Positions 7,950-17,724 of a DNA stretch of 49,696 nt are shown here, in pieces. The translations under genes and the position numbers were made by a program. The stretch comes from a virus. The notes below the pieces were generated by a model. That model was not told the origin of the DNA, did no database searches, and saw only the letters and a list, made by a program, of their open reading frames with translations. How positions within the stretch are numbered: position 1 is the stretch's first letter; every line of letters starts with the position of its first letter. Where the stretch lies: IMG/VR virus record IMGVR_UViG_3300048061_000071, positions 1 to 49,696 of that record; one strand, written 5' to 3'.

Positions 7950-9383
7950 ATGAAATATAAATTTAAGACCGAGCCTTACGCTCATCAATTAAAAGCATTA
8001 GAATTATCATGGGATAAATCTTACTTTGCTTATTTTATGGAGATGGGTACTGGTAAATCAAAAGTGTTAATTGACAACATTGCTATGTTGTATGACGCCG
8101 GCAAGATCAATGGTGTTCTAATTGTGGCACCAAAAGGTGTATATAAAAACTGGTATGATGGTGAAATACCTGACCACCTACCTGATCACATAGACCATAC
8201 TTCTGTATTATGGCAATCTATGATTAATAAAAAACAACAGACAGAATTAGATAAATTATTTGCACCTGGAGAAGATCTTCATATTTTAATTATGAATGTA
8301 GAAGCCTTCTCTACTAAAAAAGGTGTAGAGTTTGCAGCTAAATTTTTAAGATGTCATAGAACTATGATGGCCATTGATGAGTCTACTACAATTAAAAATC
8401 CAGACGCAAAACGCACTAAACATATTTGTACCCTAGGTGAGTATGCAGGATATAAAAGAATATTGACAGGATCTCCTGTAACTAAATCACCATTAGATTT
8501 ATATAAACAATGTGAGTTTCTTAAAAAAGAATTGTTGGGTCACACATCTTATTATACATTTAGAACAAGATATGCTGTTATGAAGACAGCAAACTTTGGT
8601 GGTAGGTCAGTACAAATTGTAACTGGCTATCAACACTTACCAGAACTGTCAGAAAAATTAAAACCTTTTTCATACCGTGTCTTGAAAGAAGACTGTTTAG
8701 ATTTACCTGCTAAAACATTTGTAAAACGTTTAGTTACTTTAACACCTGATCAAAAGAAACTTTATCTACAAATGAAAAATTTAGCACTTGCTCAAATGGA
8801 TGGTAAGATGATGACAACCTCTACAGTAATGACTCAATTAATGCGGCTACAACAAATAACTTGTGGTCACTTTACAGCTGATGATGGCACCATTCAAGAT
8901 CTAGACTCAAACAGATTATCAGAGCTTATGAATGTATTAGAAGAAGTAGAAGGTAAAGTTGTTATATGGGCCCATTGGCAACGTGATGTAAATAGGATTA
9001 TCCGGGAGATAGTTAAAAAATACGGCGAAAATAGTTTTGTAGATTACTATGGTCCTACCCCTATGAGTGACCGTCAAGAAAATATAAGAAAGTTTCAAGA
9101 TCCAGACTCACCGGTTAGATTTTTTGTAGGCACTACGCAGACAGGTGGTTATGGTATTACATTAACTGCTGCATCTACCATGGTATATTATTCTAATGGT
9201 TATGATCTTGAGAAAAGACAACAATCAGAAGCTAGAATAGATCGTATTGGTCAAAACTTTCCAATGACTTATATAGATATTTATTGTGAAGATACTGTTG
9301 ATGCTAGAATTGTAAAAGCCCTTAAGAAAAAAGTAAACATCGCCAGTCAAATTATGGGTGAAGAATTAAAAGCTTGGATCTAA
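7950..9383 (+). CDS. SNF2-type SF2 DNA helicase/translocase
   Basis: A 477-aa superfamily 2 ATPase of the SNF2/Rad54-like group. It has a Q-like motif (YAHQLKAL, 10-17), Walker A MGTGKS (32-37), motif Ia IVAPKGVYKNW (58-68), motif II DEST (143-146), motif III LTGSP (172-176), a C-terminal lobe with VVIWAHW (337-343), motif V TGGYGITLTAAS (398-409) and motif VI QSEARIDRIGQ (425-435). Phages use such enzymes in replication or recombination; which one applies here is not visible. It is the only plus-strand gene between 1 and 48 kb, has its own promoter, and its stop overlaps the convergent peptidase gene by 4 nt. All ATPase motifs are intact. Confidence 0.96.
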   Translation: MKYKFKTEPYAHQLKALELSWDKSYFAYFMEMGTGKSKVLIDNIAMLYDAGKINGVLIVAPKGVYKNWYDGEIPDHLPDHIDHTSVLWQSMINKKQQTELDKLFAPGEDLHILIMNVEAFSTKKGVEFAAKFLRCHRTMMAIDESTTIKNPDAKRTKHICTLGEYAGYKRILTGSPVTKSPLDLYKQCEFLKKELLGHTSYYTFRTRYAVMKTANFGGRSVQIVTGYQHLPELSEKLKPFSYRVLKEDCLDLPAKTFVKRLVTLTPDQKKLYLQMKNLALAQMDGKMMTTSTVMTQLMRLQQITCGHFTADDGTIQDLDSNRLSELMNVLEEVEGKVVIWAHWQRDVNRIIREIVKKYGENSFVDYYGPTPMSDRQENIRKFQDPDSPVRFFVGTTQTGGYGITLTAASTMVYYSNGYDLEKRQQSEARIDRIGQNFPMTYIDIYCEDTVDARIVKALKKKVNIASQIMGEELKAWI

Positions 9384-9856
9384 ATTATATCTCTTGCTGA
9401 ACCTAATATTGGTTTATATTTAGTTTTACCTTCAGATTTATAAGCATGTAAGAATGATGCTCTTGGTGTTTCTTCAATCCACGAGCAATGTATCCAGCCC
9501 GAGTTAGGTTCGCCTGGAGTGTAGTATTCGAGTATGAGCTGATCTGGCGTAAGGTTATTTTTAATCCAATCAAAAAGTTCAGCGTTGTCAACTCCAATAC
9601 ATTCGAAATCTGCGGCCTCGGCTTTGGCGTGCTGTGAATTTACAGAGCTGCCGATTGCAATACATAATTCTGCGTTACGAAAACCGCTAGTGATCTTAAC
9701 TCTGCCAAAGTGGTCACGTACTGGCTGTAAAATATTTTCACACAACGCTTTTAATTTATCTACTTGTTCTGCTGTAGGATTGTTATTAATCCCAAGTCTG
9801 ATAGCAGTGTCGCTTTTGGTAAGCTCTGATAAGGTGAAGTTACGTGAAAGATTCAT
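9380..9856 (-). CDS. Peptidase M15-family endolysin (D-Ala-D-Ala carboxypeptidase-like)
   Basis: A 158-aa enzyme of the Peptidase_M15_3 type, expected to cut the peptide cross-links of host peptidoglycan at lysis. The N-terminus (LSRNFTLSELTKSDTA) is the usual start of this family. The zinc site is visible as SSVNSQHAKAEAADF (H76, D83) and WIHCSW (H123). ITSGFRNAEL at 55-64 is also typical. There is no signal peptide, so release to the periplasm would need a holin. The gene immediately upstream encodes a small membrane protein overlapping by 1 nt (TAATG), consistent with a lysis pair. The stop overlaps the convergent helicase gene. Confidence 0.93.
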   Translation of the reverse strand: MNLSRNFTLSELTKSDTAIRLGINNNPTAEQVDKLKALCENILQPVRDHFGRVKITSGFRNAELCIAIGSSVNSQHAKAEAADFECIGVDNAELFDWIKNNLTPDQLILEYYTPGEPNSGWIHCSWIEETPRASFLHAYKSEGKTKYKPILGSARDII

Positions 9857-10044
9857 TATTTTGTTATTAACATAAATATCATATTAGCCATTCCCATTAT
9901 CAACATACCTGCTGAAACTAATACAATTTTTTCAAGTCTATTTATTTGTGACTCTATCTTATGTATCTTATCATGTGTTTGCTTTTGCATAATTCTGCAA
10001 AGCTTTTCATGATCTTCTATTTTTTGTAATGCGTTTTTTGCCAT
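9856..10044 (-). CDS. XhlA/holin-like small membrane protein
   Basis: A 62-aa protein. An N-terminal amphipathic, charged helix (residues 1-38, KIEDHEKLCRIMQKQ then HKIESQINRLEK) is followed by one C-terminal membrane segment (about 39-60). This layout matches XhlA/haemolysin-like holin accessory proteins. I use the ATG at 10044 because GAGG lies just upstream; a TTG at 10059 is less likely. The stop overlaps the peptidase ATG (TAATG). It could be the holin, a lysis regulator or a spanin-like factor. A second membrane protein at 38350-38736 is another holin candidate. Confidence 0.75.
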   Translation of the reverse strand: MAKNALQKIEDHEKLCRIMQKQTHDKIHKIESQINRLEKIVLVSAGMLIMGMANMIFMLITK

Positions 10045-10045
10045 A

Positions 10046-13000
10046 TTATCCTCGCCCAAACAGTATTTCTAATTTCTGTTGTGTTGTCAAGTTGTTAAAA
10101 TTACCGCCTTGTACTTGTGCTGACACAGCTTCCGCATTAATACTAGGTAAATTAAGTGTTGTAGGACCTAGTGGTGTGTCCTGCATGATAGGTTGTAATG
10201 GGTTTTCAAATACAGGGAATTCAGGTAATTTTAAACTTAAGTCTGAAAATTGAGATTGAAGTTCTGCGATAGTGTCTGCTGCTCTATCAAATGGATTAGC
10301 TATACCAATTCTGTCTGAGTTTTCTTGCATTGCATTTATAACTTCACGAGATACAACATAAGGTTTAAAAACATCTTCTTCTAAAGAATTTACTTCTCTT
10401 GAAGAAATTCTATCTAATGCGCTATAAAAACCAGGTTCAGATATATTTAATAATCTTGCAGCATCCATGTCACCTTTTAAAGTTTTCTTTACACCAAACA
10501 GTGCACGGTTAGCGTTAATGTATGCATCTACAACTTCAGTTGGATCAATGGGTCCACCTTTTAACACAACTCTAGTAAATAAACTTCTTGAATCCCTTAC
10601 ACCTTTTTGAAAGTTTGCAACTTTAAAATTCATAGCTCTTTCAGGATTTACATTGACAGCTCTAAAACCAAACAGTCCTCCAAATTCATCACCAAATTCA
10701 AACTCTTGTCCGTACTTGTCAAACTTACCTTTAGTAATTACATCGACAGATTCTATAGACCGATCTAATCTTTTTAATTGATCTAATGAAAAAGGCATTT
10801 GTGCTTTTACTAAGTGTGCAAATATTTTACTATTACGATCTCCAGCTGTGTCTTGATCACTGTAAACTTGAAAACCTTCTCTAGTTCTACCGCCTCTAGC
10901 TATAATATCTAATGCAGCTTCAGTCCAAATAGATTCTGATATAAAGGGCTGACCAAATTCTGACGTAGCTGTGAATAAACCTCTTGCAAAGTCATCCATG
11001 ATACCATCTTCATCTGTTCTACCATCTTGAACAGCATTAACTACCGTTTGTAATGGTCTAATTAATGTGTCGTATGCATTAGCGTGACTAAAATCTATGT
11101 ATTTAAAACTCCCATCTTCTTGTTTTATAGGTAGTAAAGTAGAGTTTTTTGACCATTGGGCTGCAAACCTTCGAATTGCCTCTCTTTCCTCGTCTGTGAC
11201 GTCGTATAGGGCCTGAAATGCTGCTGTTGTGGCTACTGGTATAGCTGCAACTGTAGTCGTAAATCCCATTAATCTGGTATATCCTATACCCTCCATAGGT
11301 TTTACAACTCTACCATCAGGTAAAGTTATAGTCTCGTTTATCTCTCTTAATGCACGTCTTACAATATTCGTACCTGTTCTAGCTATCTCTGCTGGAAACG
11401 ATACGAAATTACCGATAGGTAGTTTTCTTAAACCTTTTACAAAGTCAGATACATAATCATAGTTAGGTATATTATTTCTTACAATGTCAGCTGCTTCTTC
11501 TTTTAAAAATTTTTCATCTAGTCTTACATCAACACCATTACGTTTAAAAAATTGTCCTCTTGTTACACCAATCTTTTCATATGCTTTTTCTAATCTAGAT
11601 TTTTCTACAGCCCAAGAATATATTTTCCAGAAGTCATCTTCAGCTGTATATAAATCTTGTGATACAGATTTTAATTTTGATAAAGGTTTTAATAATAATC
11701 TCATACCTTTGTCAGATGTCATGGTCTCACCAAAATTTACATCTTGTAATAGTCTTGATAGATCTCCAAGTCTTACGTTAGAGTTTACGACACCAAGCTC
11801 TAATAGTTCTTGATATAAATCATTCTGCTGCCTTGTGCCTTTAAGTGGTGTTTGTAATGCTTGATATGCCTGTTTAATTGCGCCCACGTCTGCTGCTGGT
11901 AAAATGCCGTTTGCTGCAGCAAAGGCTCCAGCACTTACAAAGTTACGTAAGTGTGTTACCGGTGATAAAATTGTTTTAGCAATCTGTGATGTAGCTTTAG
12001 GATACAATACTAAACTTTCATATAGTCTTCCCAGTATACCAGGGCTTTGTGTATTTAAAGATGTGGCTTTCATAGCTTCAGCAACACCTGGTCTTGCAAA
12101 GAAAGGTTTTGCAATATCACCAAACGGATTACTTGCACCCGATGCAATGTTTACATTTAAAGTTTGTGCAGGATCAATCACTTCTATTCTTTGAAAGTCA
12201 TCACCAAAGAAAGCTCTCGCTTCTGCTTCTGATTTAGCAAACATAGGTTGTGCTACTGTAGTTTTATCTGTAGCGTTTCTAAAGTTAGCTACAACTTCGT
12301 CATTCTTTTTAATCAAATCATCATAAAATAAATTACGTCTTGTAATTAAAGATAGCTTAGCCATACCACCTATCATTGTTTGCATAGGATTTTTTTGTTT
12401 ACCAAACAAATCATTAAATACTTTTTGGTCTGCTTCCGATGCAACATCTCTAATTGATATTCTAGGTACACCACCTCTTTTGACTGCATCATCTAATGCA
12501 GTTCTGTTTACAAAAAAGTCTGGTATGTTAAATAGTGCGTCAGAAGGTTTGTCCATTCTTAAACCTTTTGGTAATCCAGAAGTTTTTAATACGTTGTTTA
12601 CAATTTGCTCTGCTTCTAAATCTGTAAGATCTTTACCTGCTTCTTTTGCACTTGCTTTAAATAAATCTTTAGCATTAGTTATTGCTTCTGCTGAAGGCTT
12701 ATATCTCATCCATGGTAAAATACTTTTATCTTGAAAAATGTCGTATGTAGAACCAAGGTAGTTTTTAAACTTACCACCAAATAATTGTTTAAAAGATTGT
12801 ATGTCTTGTGCATCTAGTGACCCACCAAGTTTAGAAAACAAATCAGACCATTTACTTCTCATGACAGACAAACCACCAAGAATAGATTTTTCTAATTCTT
12901 CTGCGACTTGTGCATTAGGTGCAAATTTTCTTATACCTTCAATTACTCTTTGTTTAGCTGCTGCATCTATCTCTCCAAAAGATGCAATACCATCGTCACC

Positions 13001-13954
13001 AAGTTTTGCCTCTCCTGATAACAACGCATCGTTTACGTCACCTAAAAATTTTGTTCTTTCTTTCGCAGACTGTTTGTTAAATACAGTACGCATAGGTGGA
13101 AATAGTTTATCTATGTCTACATCTAGTTCTCTTGATAAATTTCTTGCAACGTTTGCATCAGCTGCTTGTGCTCCAATAGATTGTCTTTCTATATCAAAAA
13201 ATTCTTGAGTCTTACCACTACGTGCTCTAAATTTTTCTGCAACTTTATCAATCCATCTATCTAATTGTGAGTTAGCTGTGTCTAATCCTTTGTTCCTGTT
13301 TGTTATTTTTTTAATAACCCTACCCGTACCTCCAAGAATGCCTGTAAATAATGCACCTTCTGTACCAAATTTAATTCTATTTAATATTTCTCTTGTTGCA
13401 TCTGGGTCTGTATCACTTCTATCTATTTCAGTTGGACCACCTAAAAGATCTCCAAACGTACCAATTTTTTCTGCATCACCAACAAATACACCTTCTGCTA
13501 CACCACCACCTAATGCACCGGCAACAAACTGTCTGCCTTTTCCTAATGTAGTAAGTTCTAATGCTTCGTCTGCCGCCTTCTGTAAATTTTTATTTCCTAA
13601 TCTAACGTATTTATTATTTTTACCTGCAAGCATAGCAGCTTTAGATAAACCACTAGCGGATTTAAATGCGATACCACCAGGGATACCTATATTTACTAAT
13701 GCTTCTGTAATTTTACCAGCAGCTGTTGCTTCTGCTTTCTCATCAAAATCTGTAAGGTCGTCAAAAAATTTTTCTACTTCTGCAGCTTTACCGCTGTTGA
13801 CTCCAAGGTCCATGAGGCTTGCACCTAAAGAAAAGAAACCTTTTGGTATAGCAATTAAACCTGATGCTATACCTGATAACATAGATTCAAATGTGCCTAC
13901 TTTATTATTCCTTTCCTCTGTAAAGAATTGTGAATAATCATAACGAGAAGCCAT
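10046..13954 (-). CDS. Large internal virion / DNA ejection protein
   Basis: The largest gene, 1302 aa. It has a hydrophobic, glycine-rich N-terminal segment (about residues 25-50), another small-residue hydrophobic stretch near 893-915 (AAIPVATTAAFQAL), and otherwise helical, charged sequence. Similar-sized proteins of podoviruses (T7 gp16, P22 gp16/gp20 class) are carried in the head and ejected to form a channel across the envelope; assignment here rests on size, composition and position behind the tail genes. I see no transglycosylase catalytic motif. It is followed after 1 nt by the holin-like gene, so structural and lysis genes share an mRNA. Confidence 0.75.
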   Translation of the reverse strand: MASRYDYSQFFTEERNNKVGTFESMLSGIASGLIAIPKGFFSLGASLMDLGVNSGKAAEVEKFFDDLTDFDEKAEATAAGKITEALVNIGIPGGIAFKSASGLSKAAMLAGKNNKYVRLGNKNLQKAADEALELTTLGKGRQFVAGALGGGVAEGVFVGDAEKIGTFGDLLGGPTEIDRSDTDPDATREILNRIKFGTEGALFTGILGGTGRVIKKITNRNKGLDTANSQLDRWIDKVAEKFRARSGKTQEFFDIERQSIGAQAADANVARNLSRELDVDIDKLFPPMRTVFNKQSAKERTKFLGDVNDALLSGEAKLGDDGIASFGEIDAAAKQRVIEGIRKFAPNAQVAEELEKSILGGLSVMRSKWSDLFSKLGGSLDAQDIQSFKQLFGGKFKNYLGSTYDIFQDKSILPWMRYKPSAEAITNAKDLFKASAKEAGKDLTDLEAEQIVNNVLKTSGLPKGLRMDKPSDALFNIPDFFVNRTALDDAVKRGGVPRISIRDVASEADQKVFNDLFGKQKNPMQTMIGGMAKLSLITRRNLFYDDLIKKNDEVVANFRNATDKTTVAQPMFAKSEAEARAFFGDDFQRIEVIDPAQTLNVNIASGASNPFGDIAKPFFARPGVAEAMKATSLNTQSPGILGRLYESLVLYPKATSQIAKTILSPVTHLRNFVSAGAFAAANGILPAADVGAIKQAYQALQTPLKGTRQQNDLYQELLELGVVNSNVRLGDLSRLLQDVNFGETMTSDKGMRLLLKPLSKLKSVSQDLYTAEDDFWKIYSWAVEKSRLEKAYEKIGVTRGQFFKRNGVDVRLDEKFLKEEAADIVRNNIPNYDYVSDFVKGLRKLPIGNFVSFPAEIARTGTNIVRRALREINETITLPDGRVVKPMEGIGYTRLMGFTTTVAAIPVATTAAFQALYDVTDEEREAIRRFAAQWSKNSTLLPIKQEDGSFKYIDFSHANAYDTLIRPLQTVVNAVQDGRTDEDGIMDDFARGLFTATSEFGQPFISESIWTEAALDIIARGGRTREGFQVYSDQDTAGDRNSKIFAHLVKAQMPFSLDQLKRLDRSIESVDVITKGKFDKYGQEFEFGDEFGGLFGFRAVNVNPERAMNFKVANFQKGVRDSRSLFTRVVLKGGPIDPTEVVDAYINANRALFGVKKTLKGDMDAARLLNISEPGFYSALDRISSREVNSLEEDVFKPYVVSREVINAMQENSDRIGIANPFDRAADTIAELQSQFSDLSLKLPEFPVFENPLQPIMQDTPLGPTTLNLPSINAEAVSAQVQGGNFNNLTTQQKLEILFGRG

Positions 13955-13957
13955 CTA

Positions 13958-15235
13958 TTACCTCGTTATGTCGAATACTTTATTATCCTTAACTGTAACT
14001 AAATATTCTCCAACTGTATAATCACCATCAGCAATACCATCTTTATTTTGACCAAGTAGGCCGTTAGTGTAAGATATTACAATAGTTCTTTCATCTAACT
14101 CACCTTCTTTTTTCTTAATTTCAAGAACATCAGCTATATCTGTTTTTGTAACTAAGTTACCTCTGAAATTTTCAGAAGTTAAAGAAGCTGCTCCGTCTAT
14201 TCCTGACTGACCTGTTCCACCAGATTTTGTCATTATAGCTTTGTTCTCTGCAAAATCAGGACCCTCTAAATTTTTTAATTTTGTTTTAATGTCGACTTCT
14301 CTAAGTCTATTAAGAATTTCATTAGACGGATCAGACGCTTTAATATCTTTTTCAATCTCACCTTTTAATATTAACGTGTCAATTGCCTCTTTAGTTTTAG
14401 ATGGTCTATCAAACTGTTTGCTAGTTGCTTGTATAACTTGATTAATTAATTTACCAGATTTAAGATCTCCTTTGAAATCACCAGACTCACCAATGGCTTT
14501 ACTAGCTGCAATCAAAGAATTATACGCAGCGTTTTTGTTCATACCTTTAATGTCCATAATGTCTCTGTATCTTTTTATTTTATCAGCTTTAGTTTCTGTT
14601 TTAGTATCTACAACTCCAGGAACTTTAGATTTGTTTTCTGATTCAGAAGACCCTAATTCTTTTGTAGTTTTTCCTGATGGTGCATCTATATTTTCAACCA
14701 CTTCTTCATCGACATCCCCAAAAATACTTGGTCCTGGTATTATTGCATCTACATATCCTTTAGCTAATCCCGGAATAGCACTAAGAGTTCCTTTTGCAGC
14801 ACTGTAACCTAAAGCACCAGCTTGTGGTAAAAGTGTTGCTGTTGTAATTGGGTTTTGTCTTAAGAAAGAACCAACTCTAAAACCTGCGCCAGCTCCTGAT
14901 GGAGCCATAGGTGCTGCTATACCGCTTCTAGGCATAAATATATTTTTTAATCTTCCACCTACTCCTAAAGTTTCTGACATTGGTTTGTAAGCTCTGGCCG
15001 CTTTGAAACCCCTATAAGCTGCAGGTAAAAATCTTGCTGCTGCCATAGCTGCTGGTGCTAAAAATGCAAAGTGATTTTCTCTACCATCGGTTTTAGGGTA
15101 TCTTTCATCACCAACTAATCCCGTATTAAATTGTTTGCTTAGACCACCATCTTTTTTTGGTTCTCTAATACCAGACATAACACCCTCTTTGATAGGGCCA
15201 CCGTATCTAAACATTGGTCTGTTTAATGGTTTCAT
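13958..15235 (-). CDS. Putative internal virion protein
   Basis: A 425-aa protein, not matched to a named family. The first 25 residues contain NRPMFRYGGP and GVMSGIREP, a Gly-Gly motif of the kind scattered through other virion proteins of this genome. Residues about 55-175 are Ala/Gly-rich and hydrophobic (FLAPAAMAAARFLP, TTATLLPQAGALGYSAA). The rest is Lys/Glu/Asp-rich with a Ser/Glu linker. A membrane-active N-terminal half with a soluble C-terminal half would suit an ejection protein. It lies between two other large virion proteins, which supports that reading without proving it. Confidence 0.7.
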   Translation of the reverse strand: MKPLNRPMFRYGGPIKEGVMSGIREPKKDGGLSKQFNTGLVGDERYPKTDGRENHFAFLAPAAMAAARFLPAAYRGFKAARAYKPMSETLGVGGRLKNIFMPRSGIAAPMAPSGAGAGFRVGSFLRQNPITTATLLPQAGALGYSAAKGTLSAIPGLAKGYVDAIIPGPSIFGDVDEEVVENIDAPSGKTTKELGSSESENKSKVPGVVDTKTETKADKIKRYRDIMDIKGMNKNAAYNSLIAASKAIGESGDFKGDLKSGKLINQVIQATSKQFDRPSKTKEAIDTLILKGEIEKDIKASDPSNEILNRLREVDIKTKLKNLEGPDFAENKAIMTKSGGTGQSGIDGAASLTSENFRGNLVTKTDIADVLEIKKKEGELDERTIVISYTNGLLGQNKDGIADGDYTVGEYLVTVKDNKVFDITR

Positions 15236-15243
15236 AATTTTTC

Positions 15244-16146
15244 CTAACTAAATATTTTTCCGTACAATCCACCAATACCTAACGCTGTACTAAGTGCTGA
15301 TTGTAAAGGATCTGGAGCTGCTTGCTCTTGATATTGTTGTCCTGATACACCACCCAATAAACCTGTTAATGTATTTCCGTATTGTGATAATCTTCCATAA
15401 GGTTCATAAGCTCCAGTTTGTGCTGCTTGTTGATCAGCAGATAATAAAGCTTGAGATTGACCTTGTCTTAATGCACCAAGAGATCCTAATGCAGAAACGT
15501 CTTGACCCATAGATCCTCTACCAAAATCAGATAAACCAAATTGTTGATTCATTTGATTACCAAACGCACCAGCTAAACCTTGTTGTGCTGTAGCAATAGA
15601 TCCTTGATTCATAAAATTTTGTTGTGCTAATTGATTTGCTTGATTAAAACCTTGTGACAATAATTTTGCCTGAAGAGCTGCTCTGTCGCCCAATACATCT
15701 GATTGGTATTGACCAAGTTGTGCACCTTCTCTACCACCACCAAAATTACCAGACATAGCTGCTTGATCTCTAATTTGTTGTGCACCTGCTTGACTTTGTT
15801 TGTCATACTCTGCAAGTGTTGCATCAATTACTTGTGTTTGATAAGGGGACATAAATGATTGGTAAGCTTGTGGTCCTGTTAACGCACCTAGTCCACCAAT
15901 TGTTGATGCTGATTGTCCTAGAGCCCCGGCCCCTGCTGCTTGTGCAGTTTGTGCTGCTTGCAAGAACGGTTGATAAGATCCAACACCTTGTTGTGCAAGA
16001 TTGATAGCTTGTGTTTGTAACGGGTCTTCACCTGCAACAAAACCTCTACCTGTAAATTTCGATGTGTCTATTGGTGCAGAGTATGTGGCTTTCGCCTGAT
16101 CTGCATAATCTTTTACCGCCGGTTCTAAATATTCTTGTACTGACAT
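15244..16146 (-). CDS. Ala/Gln-rich virion protein
   Basis: A 300-aa protein dominated by Ala, Gln and Gly (for example AQTAQAAGAGALGQSAS and GQSQALLSADQQAAQ). Such Q/A-rich helical proteins are common among internal core and ejection proteins of podoviruses. No catalytic motif is present. A conserved-looking patch DTSKFTGRGFVAGEDPLQTQA (residues 28-48) is followed by long repetitive helices and ends with a hydrophobic GIGGLYGKIF tail. Its start overlaps the stop of the 518-aa gene by 1 nt (TAATG). Likely a partner of the neighbouring internal virion proteins. Confidence 0.72.
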   Translation of the reverse strand: MSVQEYLEPAVKDYADQAKATYSAPIDTSKFTGRGFVAGEDPLQTQAINLAQQGVGSYQPFLQAAQTAQAAGAGALGQSASTIGGLGALTGPQAYQSFMSPYQTQVIDATLAEYDKQSQAGAQQIRDQAAMSGNFGGGREGAQLGQYQSDVLGDRAALQAKLLSQGFNQANQLAQQNFMNQGSIATAQQGLAGAFGNQMNQQFGLSDFGRGSMGQDVSALGSLGALRQGQSQALLSADQQAAQTGAYEPYGRLSQYGNTLTGLLGGVSGQQYQEQAAPDPLQSALSTALGIGGLYGKIFS

Positions 16147-17702
16147 TATATCATCCTTGATTGTAACATTTGTTGTTGTTCATACATAGCTTGTGCTCCT
16201 TCTAAACCTTGTGACTCTTCAGAAATTTCACCGCCTTGTTCTAAATTATTCATTAAATTTTCCATAACTTCTGCGCCTTTGTCGATATCTCCGCCTCCAG
16301 CATTTCTAACAGCATCTGCTGTAAATACAAATTCATTTTTAGATAGTCTAGCAGGCACATCATCAGCTCTTTCTTTTCTACCGAGATCTACAAAACCACC
16401 TGTTTCTCTGTAATCTTTTTCTTTACCACCCATATCAATTAAAGGCATAACTTCTTCCGCAACTTCAGTTTCCATTATACCGCCTTCTTGTCTACCTATT
16501 CTACCGCCGTTAGCTTTCATAGTTAATATGCTTAACATACTAGTTATAATTTCAGGATCTTGACCAGTTAGAGTAGAAATTTCGTCTACTCCTGCTCCTC
16601 TATTTTTCATATCTACGATCATAGAAAGTGTTTCCTCATTTATATCTGGAAACATATCTTGCACCATAAATTTATTTTTTTGTTCTTGGTTATCTCCTAA
16701 CATATTTTCAGTTTTTCCAGAAAATATTTGTCCAACTGCACTAGGGAAAGATTTTATTACGTCTAAAATTCCGATATCGGACTCACCTGCATAACCAGGT
16801 CTTGAACCATCACTACTTGGACTTACTAATTGTCCACCAGCGTAACCTATTCTTCCGCCATTAGCTGCCATAGCCATAGGTTGCTCCATACCCGCACCTT
16901 CTGGTGCTTGTTGTTGCATTACTGCTTTTACAAATTGTTCAAAAGATAAATCTCCACCTTTGTTTTTGTATTTAACATATTCCATCATAAGCATTTGTTC
17001 TGCTTGAGCTTGACCTGCGCCACCACCCATATTTAAAAATGTTTTTGGTTGTCTTCTAGACATACCTGCACCTGATCTTATAAATTCTTCTTCATCATCT
17101 TCTTCGACCATCATGCCGTTGGCATAACCTGCACGACCACCGTCAGCAGCATAAAAATTTTGCATTACATATTTTTTCTCTGGCATAAAATCTAAACCAG
17201 CACCTGCCTCACCTTTACCACTGTAAAAATTTTTAGCACGTTGAACTTGAAATCTTGGGTCCATAACTTCTACGTCTTCTTCTACTTCTTCATCACCACC
17301 CATCAAGAAAGGAGCTGCTAAAGCTGTAGCACCTAGGCCAGTTAAAGCTGTTCTGCCTAAACTAAAATCGCCTGCTTTATCATAAAACAAACTACTTAAT
17401 AATCCTTTTTTACCAGAAACATTTGTTGCAGCAGGTTTTACTAAATTTAATAAATTACTAAAACGACCAAGACCTTGACCACCTGCAAATATACCTTTAC
17501 CACCTAAAAACTTAGCACCACCTAGTCCATAACCAAGACCACCTATTAAAGCCATCTTACCTAGAGGACTTTTAACAACTTTCTTTACAGCACGACCAGC
17601 TTTCTTTACAAGTTTACCTAAGAAATAACCTTGTCTAGGGTCTTGTAGGGAACCTAATCCACCTTGCATTTGTTGTGGTTGTTGCATTCTAGATATAGCC
17701 AT
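16146..17702 (-). CDS. Virion protein with repeated GGRxGYAxG motifs
   Basis: A 518-aa protein. A basic, Gly-rich hydrophobic N-terminus (about 28-75) is followed by four copies of a short motif: DGGRAGYANG (187-196), NGGRIGYAGG (281-290), DGSRPGYAGE (298-307) and NGGRIGRQEG (398-407), each near Met/Ala-rich linkers. The C-terminal domain (about 440-491) reads ADDVPARLSKNEFVFTADAV, then a Gly-rich turn and a helix; I recall this domain in many marine phage structural proteins. Function is unknown. Position and composition suggest an internal or tail-associated virion protein. The start ATG has no near-consensus Shine-Dalgarno sequence. Confidence 0.72.
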   Translation of the reverse strand: MAISRMQQPQQMQGGLGSLQDPRQGYFLGKLVKKAGRAVKKVVKSPLGKMALIGGLGYGLGGAKFLGGKGIFAGGQGLGRFSNLLNLVKPAATNVSGKKGLLSSLFYDKAGDFSLGRTALTGLGATALAAPFLMGGDEEVEEDVEVMDPRFQVQRAKNFYSGKGEAGAGLDFMPEKKYVMQNFYAADGGRAGYANGMMVEEDDEEEFIRSGAGMSRRQPKTFLNMGGGAGQAQAEQMLMMEYVKYKNKGGDLSFEQFVKAVMQQQAPEGAGMEQPMAMAANGGRIGYAGGQLVSPSSDGSRPGYAGESDIGILDVIKSFPSAVGQIFSGKTENMLGDNQEQKNKFMVQDMFPDINEETLSMIVDMKNRGAGVDEISTLTGQDPEIITSMLSILTMKANGGRIGRQEGGIMETEVAEEVMPLIDMGGKEKDYRETGGFVDLGRKERADDVPARLSKNEFVFTADAVRNAGGGDIDKGAEVMENLMNNLEQGGEISEESQGLEGAQAMYEQQQMLQSRMI

Positions 17703-17724
17703 AATTTTACCTTAATTTCTATGT

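Noticed and set aside
13278-13937. Long plus-strand frame (219 codons) opposite the 1302-aa gene
   Set aside because: Pro/Ser/Leu-rich antisense of a well-supported coding frame; no ribosome-binding site and no recognisable domain.
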